DNA from: Argonema galeatum A003/A1
Lineage (GTDB): Bacteria > Cyanobacteriota > Cyanobacteriia > Cyanobacteriales > Aerosakkonemataceae
Length of the DNA: 64,000 bases
NCBI RefSeq assembly: GCF_023333595.1
Contig: NZ_JAIQZM010000002.1
Coordinates: 51,068 to 115,067, forward strand
Direction: 5' to 3'
The position numbers and the translations under genes are program-made. Positions 53,837 through 62,079 of the stretch are shown in pieces. How positions within the stretch are numbered: the first letter of the stretch is position 1; the number at the start of each line of letters is the position of its first letter. A model generated the notes under the pieces. The model worked only from the letters and a program-made list of their open reading frames with translations. It ran no database searches and was not told the origin of the DNA.

Positions 53837-54718
53837 ATGAAGCTAATAAAGTTGACATTTGAAAATTTTACTATCCGTATTTTTATTGCCAGTCTAGTTT
53901 TTATAGCTACCATATGGTTAATTTTAAATTTTTCAGCACCACGCATTCCTCTTCTTGGCTTTCATAGCATCATTGATATTGAAGAACCACAGGAGAAAGG
54001 CATTCAAGGTAGCCCGTTGCCAGCAATGGATTACACTAAGCAAGATTTGAGAGAATTTTTAGATTATCTAGTCAGCCACAATTTTTGGTTACTTTCAACT
54101 CAAGAACTTTATGACTATTTTATAACTAAATCTAAGCATATACCACCCGAACATCTAGGTCAAAGGCCAATCATGATATCTTTTGATGATTCATATAAAA
54201 CATTTTATACAAATTTACTGCCGGTTTTGCAGGATTTGGAAAATGAATATTCTCAAAAAGTTAAAGTTGTTTTATTTATCAATCCGGGTACAATGGCAAA
54301 GTCGGAAAGAAAAACTTCTTACAATATAACTTGTAAGAATTTGAGAAAAGGGCTTATCAAAGGTTTTTATGATATTCAATCTCACGGACAAAATCATAAA
54401 AAATTAACAGAACTAAATACTAAAGATTTAATTTATGAAATTTCAGAAGCACAAGCTAGACTGAGAGAATGTACAGCAGACTTAGACCCAGATAAAACAG
54501 TCGCTTCTCACATAGCATATCCTTATGGTGCTTTAAACCAACGGGTTGAAGAGTATGTGTCTAAATATTATTTGTCGGGGTATTTGTACAATAGCAGAAT
54601 TTTTAAATTAGGTTGGTTGAGAAGCAATTATCAGATACCCCGGTTAAGCGTGAATCACGCGAAAACACCCAAAAGGCTGATCCAGATGGCGGAAAGGGCT
54701 ATGACAATTAAAAATTAA
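53837..54718 (+). CDS. Membrane-anchored polysaccharide deacetylase (NodB-like)
   Basis: The 293-residue protein has one N-terminal membrane segment (residues 14-32, IFIASLVFIATIWLILNF), placing the enzyme outside the cytoplasmic membrane. The NodB core shows the metal-binding acidic pair in MISFDDSYKTF, the His pair in YDIQSHGQNHKKL and ASHIAYPYGALNQRVEEY. It would remove N-acetyl groups from a cell-wall or extracellular polysaccharide. The substrate is not known. Base use is A/T rich, like that of the preceding gene. Confidence 0.85.
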   Translation: MKLIKLTFENFTIRIFIASLVFIATIWLILNFSAPRIPLLGFHSIIDIEEPQEKGIQGSPLPAMDYTKQDLREFLDYLVSHNFWLLSTQELYDYFITKSKHIPPEHLGQRPIMISFDDSYKTFYTNLLPVLQDLENEYSQKVKVVLFINPGTMAKSERKTSYNITCKNLRKGLIKGFYDIQSHGQNHKKLTELNTKDLIYEISEAQARLRECTADLDPDKTVASHIAYPYGALNQRVEEYVSKYYLSGYLYNSRIFKLGWLRSNYQIPRLSVNHAKTPKRLIQMAERAMTIKN

Positions 54719-54789
54719 ATTTAGTCATTGGGAAATTTAAAATTGAAGAATTGCAGATTTCAAATCTGAAATCTGAAATCCGATCGCAG

Positions 54790-56187
54790 CTATTGCCGCA
54801 ATTCCTGACGCAGGCGATAGAGAATGGTACTGGGTTCCACTCGATCGAGAATTTCTTGAATGACTGTGTTTGGCCCCAGTTGCCCCCAAGTGCAACCTTG
54901 TTCTAAATATACTTGTGCGGCGCGACCGACGGCGTAGGCTCCATATCCGGCTATACCGGCTTGGGCTATAGCCACCCCTCCATAAGCAGTCAGGCTAGTA
55001 GGGTTTTCACCAGAGACAACAGCAGCAGCACTCTTACCCAACCCCAACAGCAAACTGCTACCCATTTCGCCCAGCAGTAAACCACCAGAACTCAACAGAA
55101 TTGTTTTCCAGAGTTTCCCAGCTTCGTAGCTTGTCATGGGCAGATTATACAGTCGTGCCAGCTCGCGGATTAGTGCCAAATCCGCTATAGTTCCGCCCAA
55201 GATATCCAAAAGAGCGATCGGATTGAGGGCGACGGCGAGAGCTTTATACTTGGTAAATTGCCAAATCAGGTCTTCGGCTTCAGTGTTGCGTAATTCCAAG
55301 ATTTTACTGGCAATAGTTGCTTCGGCTTCCCTTGCTTGAACCAAGGCGTTGAGGGCGAGGAGCGATCGACCTTCTCTATTTAGAATACTGAGAATTTTCT
55401 CCTTCAGCTCGTCTATATCCGAGGGTGGCGACTCCCATTCGTAAGTAACTTTACCATCCGGCCACTCGACACGCACCTGAATTGGTGCTGGTTCTGCCGC
55501 CACCATCACTATCTCATCTGGAGATAATAACTGTTGGAGACGCCTACCACCACTGCTACCAGCACCCAGTTCTTGCAGATTTTCGTAAATTGCTTGTCTG
55601 TCTTGTTCTGGATATAAGTCGATTTTGTTAAATACCAAAATTATCGGCTTTTGGGCTTGTCGCAGTTCGCACAGCGCTTGATACTCGGTGCGAGTGATAT
55701 CGCCAGAAACGATAAACAAAATCAAATCTGCTTGACGCGCCACCTCCTGCGCCATCGTTGCCCTTGCTTGTCCCTCAATTTCATCCAATCCCGGCGTATC
55801 AATTAACTCCATTTGGACTTTGGAGAACCCCTTCTCCTTAGTAAGGGGGGGTTCTGAAGCGATCGTCCAGCGGACAGAGCGGGGCCACTGGGTAACGCCG
55901 TTGAGTGGCCCGGTTTGCAGGATTTTCTGACCCAGCAAGGCATTCAAAACCGCTGATTTGCCGCGACTGACTAAACCGAAAGCGGCGATGCGAATCACGC
56001 CTTGGTCTAGTTTTTGTAAGCTGTTGGTCAAAACTTCTATTTCGGAGCGCAGGGATGCCCGAATTTTGGGAGTATATCCAGATAAAGCGCGTCGGATACT
56101 AGAACGAGCAAGGGATAAGTGAGATTCTTGCCGGTTGCTGTGACGCCCAGCTTCTGGATTGGGTTGGGAGGATTGAGGATTGCTCAA
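54790..56187 (-). CDS. Era/dynamin-like GTPase with hydrophobic C-terminal region (DUF697-like)
   Basis: The product has 465 residues. The G1 motif is at 71-78 (AAFGLVSRGKSAVLNALLG), G2 Thr in GVTQWPRS, G3 DTPG at 130-133, G4 NKID at 187-190. The C-terminal 200 residues contain hydrophobic stretches (SSGGLLLGEMGSSLLLGLGK, GYGAYAVGRAAQVYLEQG) typical of DUF697-type membrane-attached GTPases. It lies on the same strand as the FtsZ fusion and RRM genes. A repeat-like stretch (PPLTKEKGF) sits between G2 and G3. Its role may be membrane remodelling, division or stress; not established. Confidence 0.82.
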   Translation of the reverse strand: MSNPQSSQPNPEAGRHSNRQESHLSLARSSIRRALSGYTPKIRASLRSEIEVLTNSLQKLDQGVIRIAAFGLVSRGKSAVLNALLGQKILQTGPLNGVTQWPRSVRWTIASEPPLTKEKGFSKVQMELIDTPGLDEIEGQARATMAQEVARQADLILFIVSGDITRTEYQALCELRQAQKPIILVFNKIDLYPEQDRQAIYENLQELGAGSSGGRRLQQLLSPDEIVMVAAEPAPIQVRVEWPDGKVTYEWESPPSDIDELKEKILSILNREGRSLLALNALVQAREAEATIASKILELRNTEAEDLIWQFTKYKALAVALNPIALLDILGGTIADLALIRELARLYNLPMTSYEAGKLWKTILLSSGGLLLGEMGSSLLLGLGKSAAAVVSGENPTSLTAYGGVAIAQAGIAGYGAYAVGRAAQVYLEQGCTWGQLGPNTVIQEILDRVEPSTILYRLRQELRQ

Positions 56188-56263
56188 GGTTGGATAAGGA
56201 AGGACAGGCTACAGATCTATTTTCATCATTTTTCCTATTCCTGACTTTTCTGATAAAAATAGG

Positions 56264-56297
56264 AAAAAGGCTCAAGCATTGATGCCTGAACCTTTTT
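56264..56297 (-). terminator. Terminator of the RRM gene
   Basis: On the minus strand AAAAGGTTCAGGCATCAATG is followed by CTTGAGCCTTTTT. The stem is imperfect with one or two mismatches and ends in a U-run. It lies about 40 bp after the stop at 56337, separating the RRM gene from the GTPase gene. Confidence 0.65.
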
Positions 56298-56336
56298 ATA
56301 AGTATCAAAGCGCTTTTAGAGCAAGCGCATTAAAGC

Positions 56337-56642
56337 TTAGTAGCGAGGAGCGGAGTTGCTATTGCGCCGACCGCCGCCGCCACCAAAAGAACCTCGATCT
56401 TCGCGGGGCTTGGCCTTGTTGACTTTCATGTCGCGGCCCATCCACTCAGCCCCGTCAAGGGCTTCAATAGCTGCCGTTTCTTCAGTCTCGCTATCCATTT
56501 CCACAAAACCAAAGCCGCGCAGACGACCTGTTTCGCGGTCTGTGGGTAGCTGAACCCGCTTGACCGTGCCGTATTCTGCAAAAACGGCGCTCAGATCTTC
56601 TGAGATAACTTCGTAGGAAAGATTGCCTACATAAATAGACAT
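56337..56642 (-). CDS. RNA-binding protein with one RRM
   Basis: The product is 101 residues. The RRM is complete: RNP2 in MSIYVGNLSYE and RNP1 in RLRGFGFVEM, with an acidic stretch in between. The C-terminus is a short glycine/arginine-rich tail (GSFGGGGGRRNSNSAPRY). Cyanobacterial Rbp proteins of this kind are cold- or light-regulated and bind U-rich RNA. It has its own terminator downstream. It lies between the FtsZ fusion and the GTPase gene; joint function with them is not implied. Confidence 0.92.
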   Translation of the reverse strand: MSIYVGNLSYEVISEDLSAVFAEYGTVKRVQLPTDRETGRLRGFGFVEMDSETEETAAIEALDGAEWMGRDMKVNKAKPREDRGSFGGGGGRRNSNSAPRY

Positions 56643-56904
56643 AACTTGTCTCCCAAATCAAAAAGGTGTAGAAGTTGAGATTCCGGAGAGAAGCCTGCCA
56701 ATACCAAAAACAAAAAGCCTGTTAATACTAAAAACAAACGCTGCAACCGAATTTTATTCTCACCCATAAGTCTAACGCGCCCTCTGGAAAAAAAGCGGAA
56801 AGCGAAATAACTGTTACAAAAAGCAACAATGACAATATGGAAGGCGATCGCCCGAAAAGGATGCCTTATGCCGAATGGGTATGCAAGCGGCTAAGTAAGG
56901 GGCG

Positions 56905-59748
56905 CTATCTAGAAGTGGGTACAGGCAATCCAGTTGCGATCGCAGTAATTCTCACCTCATCTTGCAGGCGATCGTCAATTCCTGCCCCAAAAGTAATATT
57001 TGTGTTGGCATCAACAGCTTGATTCATTGTTTCCGCAGCAGCATTAATTTCCTGCACGCTGATATCGCTACTGCCAGTAATGTAAAATATAACGCTTTTT
57101 GCTCCTTTGATTGGCACTTCCATCAACGGTGACGAAATCGCTGCCATCGCTGCTGATTTCGCCCTAGATTTACCAGTACCTACACCAGTGCCTATTACTC
57201 CAAGACCAGCAGATGCGATTACTTTTTTTAAGTCAGCTAAATCTACATTTACCAATCCCGGATTGTTGATAATATTAGCTACTCCTTGAACTCCTTGACA
57301 AACCAAATCATCGACTACTCGGAAAGCTTCTTGAATCGGCGTCCATTCTGAAATCATGGAAAAGACATTATCGATGGGAATAACTATCAACATATCCACT
57401 TTATTTTGCAGAGCAGTAATGCCGACCTCCGCCAATTTGGCGCAATTTCGTCCCTCGTGAATGAAAGGACGAGTGACAATTACAATGGTTAATGCTCCCA
57501 TTTCTTTAGCAATTTGTGCTACAATTGGTGCAGCGCCTGTACCCGTACCGCCTCCCATTCCAGCAATAATAAATACCAAGTCGGTTTGTTCTACTGCCGC
57601 TTCAATTTCCTGACGAGATTCTTCAGCTGCTTTCTGACCAATAGCTGCATCGCCACCCGCACTAAGTCCTTTGGTCAAACTTTGTCCTATTTGCAAGCGA
57701 TTGGGAGCATAGGATTGAGTCAATTCCTGATAGTCGGTGTTAATAGACCAAAATTCAACGTTACTTATACGACTCGCAAGCGCCCGGTTAATGGCTTTTT
57801 GTGCGCCTCCGCCAACACTAATAACTTTGATTTTGATGCGGGGCCAATTTTCCAGTTTTGGCGGCTGTAGTGCAGTGAGGGCTTCTGACAAAGTGGCGAT
57901 CGCAGCTACTTCTGGTCTTGAGCTAAATTCTCGATCTAGGTCGGATAATTCAGAGCGCAGAGAAGTTACTTCTCCTTTTAATTGTGCGTGTAATTGCGCG
58001 ATCGCGGTTTTGCTTTCTTGCTGTATTTCTGCTAGTGCTACTCCCTCTAGTTTACCGTTCAATTGTTCGGCTATGTCATTTAGCTGAAAGCGCAGAGAAG
58101 TTACTTCCCCTTGTAATTGTGCGTGCAATTGCGCGATCGCACTATTTGTGTCCAGTTGTATTTCTACTGGCGTCGCTACCTCTGTTTTGGCTCTTAACTG
58201 TTCCGCTATGTCATCTAGCTGAGAGCGCAGATAAGTTACTTCCCCTTGTAATTGGAAGTGTAAAACCGCGATCGCGCTTTTGCTCTCTTGTTGTATTTGT
58301 GCTATTTCTGCTCCTTCTGCTTTACTGCTTAACTGTTCGGTTATGTCGTCTAGCTGAGAACGAAAATTGCTAATTTCTGCTTGTAATTGTCGATCCAACT
58401 GGGCACTTGCGCTGCTACTTTCTTGTTGTATTTGTGCTAGTGTTCCTAACCCAGGTTTAGCGCTTAATTGTTCGGTTAAATCGTTTAGTTGAATACGCAG
58501 ATTATTAATTTCACCCTGTAATTGTTGATGTAATTGAGCGATCGCATTGCTAGGGTCTTGTTGTACCTGCGGGACTGCTTCTACCTCCGATCTGGAGTTG
58601 AACTTTTGAGTTAGTTTATCCAACTGACTGCGTACAGAAGCGATCTCTTCTTGTATTTGACGTACATAACCGATCGCGCTGCTACTTTCCTGTTGCACTT
58701 GTGGCAGTACTTCTAGCTCTGGCCTTGAGGTAAACTGTTGGGTGAGGGCGTCTATTTGACCGCGCAGAGAAGAAATTTCGGCTTGGATTTGATGGAACTG
58801 AGCGATCGCGCTGTTGCTTTCCTGCTGTACCTGTGGCAGTGCAGTGGCTTCCGATCTTGAGCTAAACTGTCCAGATAGGTTATCCAGTTCCTCGCGTAGA
58901 TTGGTGACTTCTCCTTCTAGTGCAGGAAGATTATTCAGATATAACGCCAAAGCGCTCAATTGCTCGGTTAGCTGTGCTATAGCTTCTGTTTCCGGTCGCG
59001 CTTGGAAATCCTGGGCTAAGTTCTCTTGTCGATCGGCTAGGGCTTGAGTTAAGTTTTCTACTCTAGAGATCGATTGATTAATGGTACTGAGAGTTTGTTC
59101 TGGTAGCGCTTCGACTTGCTGATGTAGAGATTCAAAAATGTGATGTAACTGAGTAATCGAGCTGGTGGTGTCCTGTTGCATCTTTGCTAATCCAGGGACT
59201 TCTGGTCTTGAGCTAAACTCTTCAACTAGAACATCCAGTCGATCGTGCAAATTGGCGATTTCCCCTTCTACCCCACTCAGGTTAACTGGTTCTGGAATAG
59301 GCAAATTGTCGATCCGCAGTCCCAAACCAATCAGTTGTTCTCTTAAAAACGCTAGCGCTGTTTGCAACTGTTCGATCGCTTGTGTTTGCGATCCTGCTTG
59401 CAACTGTTGGGCCAATTCCTCTTGCCGATTAGCTAGCGTCTCAGTTATATTCTCCAAACCCGATAGAGACTCAGCGATCGGACTGAGGGTTTGGTCTGGT
59501 AGCGCTTGCACTTGCTGTTGCAGGGATTGAACAATTCGATCTAATTGCGCGATCGCGCTGCTGGTATCCTGCTGCGTCTGTTGTTGCAATCGCTGTCGAT
59601 TCACCAAATTCAATGATAAAGCCACTGTCAGAGGCGCTGCTGCCATAGCCACCTGCCCATAAACAGCAGCGGCGACGGTTCCTACAGCTGAGGCGGCAAG
59701 GGAGACATATTCTGTAATCTGTAGCCAATTACGCTGCGTAGACATCAT
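56905..59748 (-). CDS. FtsZ-domain protein with N-terminal membrane anchor and coiled-coil repeats
   Basis: The 947-residue fusion has three parts. Residues 14-50 are hydrophobic (EYVSLAASAVGTVAAAVYGQ, VAMAAAPLTVALSL), a probable membrane anchor. From about residue 60 to 630 it is a glutamine-rich coiled coil, including seven repeats of 44-45 residues (QVQQESNSAIAQFHQIQAEI and the like). Residues 638-947 form a full FtsZ GTPase core: VISVGGGAQKAINRAL (T1), INTDYQELTQSY (T3), MGGGTGTGAAP (T4) and a T7 loop NVDLAD. The protein ends directly after the core, so it lacks the C-terminal linker and the peptide that binds FtsA/ZipA/ZipN. It is unlikely to be the division FtsZ; a second, membrane-attached tubulin-like filament is inferred. 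ATG 59748. Confidence 0.88.
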   Translation of the reverse strand: MMSTQRNWLQITEYVSLAASAVGTVAAAVYGQVAMAAAPLTVALSLNLVNRQRLQQQTQQDTSSAIAQLDRIVQSLQQQVQALPDQTLSPIAESLSGLENITETLANRQEELAQQLQAGSQTQAIEQLQTALAFLREQLIGLGLRIDNLPIPEPVNLSGVEGEIANLHDRLDVLVEEFSSRPEVPGLAKMQQDTTSSITQLHHIFESLHQQVEALPEQTLSTINQSISRVENLTQALADRQENLAQDFQARPETEAIAQLTEQLSALALYLNNLPALEGEVTNLREELDNLSGQFSSRSEATALPQVQQESNSAIAQFHQIQAEISSLRGQIDALTQQFTSRPELEVLPQVQQESSSAIGYVRQIQEEIASVRSQLDKLTQKFNSRSEVEAVPQVQQDPSNAIAQLHQQLQGEINNLRIQLNDLTEQLSAKPGLGTLAQIQQESSSASAQLDRQLQAEISNFRSQLDDITEQLSSKAEGAEIAQIQQESKSAIAVLHFQLQGEVTYLRSQLDDIAEQLRAKTEVATPVEIQLDTNSAIAQLHAQLQGEVTSLRFQLNDIAEQLNGKLEGVALAEIQQESKTAIAQLHAQLKGEVTSLRSELSDLDREFSSRPEVAAIATLSEALTALQPPKLENWPRIKIKVISVGGGAQKAINRALASRISNVEFWSINTDYQELTQSYAPNRLQIGQSLTKGLSAGGDAAIGQKAAEESRQEIEAAVEQTDLVFIIAGMGGGTGTGAAPIVAQIAKEMGALTIVIVTRPFIHEGRNCAKLAEVGITALQNKVDMLIVIPIDNVFSMISEWTPIQEAFRVVDDLVCQGVQGVANIINNPGLVNVDLADLKKVIASAGLGVIGTGVGTGKSRAKSAAMAAISSPLMEVPIKGAKSVIFYITGSSDISVQEINAAAETMNQAVDANTNITFGAGIDDRLQDEVRITAIATGLPVPTSR

Positions 59749-59782
59749 TTCAAAACGTGGCGAAACGCACCCTATACTACTT

Positions 59783-59909
59783 CAAGTTGCTAGTTACTTG
59801 CACTCTGGGTACGTTGTTGCGCTTTAGCGCTCTTATCCTAGTTGTAATAAGAGCGCTAAAGCGCAACAACGTACCTAATACCAGCCTCGATTATATAACT
59901 AGCAACTTG
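59783..59909. mobile_element. Palindromic MITE-like element, family B copy 2
   Basis: The left end caagttgctagttacttgc matches 32074-32092 exactly. The right end (taactagcaacttg) is the shortened inverted partner. The interior (ttgttgcgctttagcgctct, centre cctagttgta, mirrored agagcgctaaagcgcaacaa) is a strong palindrome. It lies between the GTPase gene at 59936 and the FtsZ fusion start at 59748, so it could interrupt their co-transcription. Confidence 0.78.
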
Positions 59910-59935
59910 CGTTACTACTTGTCAGAAGTCTATCC

Positions 59936-61423
59936 CTAATTGCTCACAGCTATCTCGGAACTGGTAAGTTGAGGGTCTTGCGCTTCTGGCACCAGACGCC
60001 CCACAACTTGCTTAACAAAAGACTGCAAGAAAGCAATCCTTTGATTTTGCTGAAAAACCTTTTGCAGTGTTTCGCGCAAGCGATCGAGTTTTAAACCATT
60101 CTCGCCGTCACCCATAACCGCATCTAGTTCTTGGAAATACTCAATTAAGCTTAAACCTGCCAACCGAGTCAAATAGGCAGCGCTGACTCCCTGCACTAAA
60201 CCTCCAGCGACAAAGGTGATCGCGTTACTTTTGAGGGCAGCAGTAATCGCCTGGGTTGAAAGCTCCACCAAACCCAGTTTAAGCATCAAACCACCCATTG
60301 TCCCTGCCACATCTTGAGCTTGTTCGAGGGAGAATTTTTGGTGATAAATTTTACCCAGATCCAAAACTAGCTGGACGTTGATCGCGCCAGTTGCCACTAG
60401 GTCGAGTGCCGGTATAGGATTGGCAAAAGCTGTCGCTGCGGCTATCCACTGATATTGCTCGATCGCAGGTAAAGCGCGATCGCGTCTCACCCCATTCAGC
60501 ACCGTTTTCGCTTCTGCTTTCAAAGTAATGGCTGCACGCCAGGTGGTTGCCCATACCAACTGTTGACTTTGCTGGGCTAGAATTTGGCCTAAGCGTTCTG
60601 TCAGCGCCGTTATTTCTGGAACTGACTCTTCCAACCATTCCTGCACCGTCCCATCTGTTTGGTGCTGGCGTACTTTGATCGCTTTGGGAGAGACTGCGAT
60701 CGCTACTGTATCATCTGCCTCCAGCGTTAAAAGCATCCGCTGCTGTAGCTGCTGCAATATTACCGCTCGTTCTTCTGGTAAATACTGGTCTTCTTTATTA
60801 AAAACCAGCACACTTCGCTGATTAGCTGCCTTTAGCTGCTGCAAAGTTTGAAATTCTGGCTCTGTCAAATCGCCAGTCGTGACGAATAATACCAAGTCAG
60901 AAGCTCTAGCAACTGCCAAAGCGTCTTTCTCTGCTGCCAAACCAGTTTGTGTCCCCGCAAATAAAGGCGGTGTCTCTTTCAAATGAATAGTTTGTTTAAT
61001 TTGGGGAACCCAACTGGACTGTAAAGCTTGAATCAAAGTGGTTTTGCCAGATCCTTTCCCGCCAATAACCGCCAAGCTTATCTCTTTCCGGTCTAATTCT
61101 GTCGTCACTTGAGCGACTTTCTGACGTAGTTGCGCGTTAGCATCGGCATCTGCTGCTTCTGTCTCTACTTGGGCGATAACTAATTCTGAAGCAGCGATCG
61201 CTTTTTCGGCAGTCGATCGGTCAAAGAGCGATATATCTAACTGTATGGGGGTAGCTTTGGCTCTTTTTTTCCGAAATAACCAAAAACCGCCAAGTGCGAT
61301 CGCACCTAACATACCCACTTCATCCATCTGCCCAGCCATATCGTCGAAACTCTGCCACAGCCAGAGCAAAAATGAGAGTCCCACTCCTCCAACCAAAATC
61401 GGACGACGCCAAAGACCAGTCAT
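59936..61423 (-). CDS. Membrane GTPase-like protein, DUF697-like, with degenerate G3
   Basis: About 495 residues from ATG 61423. The frame continues to a TTG at 61456, but that lies inside a dispersed repeat, so ATG 61423 is preferred. The N-terminal hydrophobic segments at about residues 5-24 (LWRRPILVGGVGLSFLLWLW) and 38-50 (MLGAIALGGFWLF) are followed by G1 in AVIGGKGSGKTTLIQAL (P-loop near 121-128) and NKED in LVFNKEDQYLP (near 209-212). The expected G3 DxPG is replaced by ETPPLFAG. The C-terminal half resembles the GTPase at 54790. It lies just before the FtsZ fusion on the same strand. Confidence 0.8.
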   Translation of the reverse strand: MTGLWRRPILVGGVGLSFLLWLWQSFDDMAGQMDEVGMLGAIALGGFWLFRKKRAKATPIQLDISLFDRSTAEKAIAASELVIAQVETEAADADANAQLRQKVAQVTTELDRKEISLAVIGGKGSGKTTLIQALQSSWVPQIKQTIHLKETPPLFAGTQTGLAAEKDALAVARASDLVLFVTTGDLTEPEFQTLQQLKAANQRSVLVFNKEDQYLPEERAVILQQLQQRMLLTLEADDTVAIAVSPKAIKVRQHQTDGTVQEWLEESVPEITALTERLGQILAQQSQQLVWATTWRAAITLKAEAKTVLNGVRRDRALPAIEQYQWIAAATAFANPIPALDLVATGAINVQLVLDLGKIYHQKFSLEQAQDVAGTMGGLMLKLGLVELSTQAITAALKSNAITFVAGGLVQGVSAAYLTRLAGLSLIEYFQELDAVMGDGENGLKLDRLRETLQKVFQQNQRIAFLQSFVKQVVGRLVPEAQDPQLTSSEIAVSN

Positions 61424-61440
61424 AATTTTTTTTATACCTA

Positions 61441-61475
61441 ATATAGCAACCGCCAAGGCGGTTAAGACATTCTGA
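61441..61475. repeat. Dispersed palindromic repeat, copy 4 (inverted)
   Basis: atatagcaaccgccaaggcg followed by gttaagacattctga. It is the reverse complement of copies 1-3. It lies at the 5' edge of the GTPase gene and supplies the upstream in-frame TTG. Confidence 0.65.
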
Positions 61476-61961
61476 ATTCCTGAAACGTTGGCGGATTCTA
61501 AACCCTTCTGACCCTAGTCCCTAGTAAAAGAGCCCCTAGCCCCTAGCTATAATTACCAGCTTAAAACAAAACTCTGCAACCATTTATGTTTGCAAAGCTT
61601 ATGACGCTTTTGATTCTGTCTGCTGAGTAATATCATATTCGGTTACATCGGCATTGTCTGTGGGAATCATGGGTTAAAATTTTACCGCAGATGAAAGCAG
61701 ATAAACGCAGATAAACGCAGATAAGAAAAGATAAGATATTTTTTAATACCAAATCCGGGTCTGCTACCCCCTTTTTCTGCCTCAATGTTGTTCCTTCTCC
61801 GACTCCCCCACTCCCCCACTCTCCCACTCCCCCCACTCCCTCCTTTGAATAACGGGGGTAATCGAAGCGGATTTGGTATAAGCCCCCGCTACCCTCCTTA
61901 TCACCATAAAAAGAAGCCCTGCAACTATTTTATATTGCAGAGCTTCTTTTTATTTTGTATT
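61457..61961. other. Repeat-rich region downstream of tRNA-fMet
   Basis: There is no gene. It holds the third MITE family A copy (about 61629-61745, left end atatcatattcggttacatc, interior cagataaacgcagataaacg), a tract of ctcccccactcccc near 61795-61845, a short inverted pair (taccaaatccggg and gcggatttggtata) and the tRNA terminator at 61911-61948. Confidence 0.6.
61911..61948 (-). terminator. Rho-independent terminator after tRNA-fMet
   Basis: On the minus strand AAGAAGCTCTGCAA and TTGCAGGGCTTCTT pair around TATAAAATAG, followed by TTTTT. It lies 14 bp after the 3' end of the tRNA. Confidence 0.8.
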
Positions 61962-62038
<77 letters not shown>

Positions 62039-62079
62039 TCGCTCTCTCTAGTATAAACACAAGTTTAGAAAACTTGCAA

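Noticed and set aside
57514..58373. Several 100-130 residue plus-strand frames across the FtsZ fusion gene
   Set aside because: They are antisense to the coiled-coil and FtsZ coding sequence, which has clear domain content; the frames reflect its repetitive base pattern.
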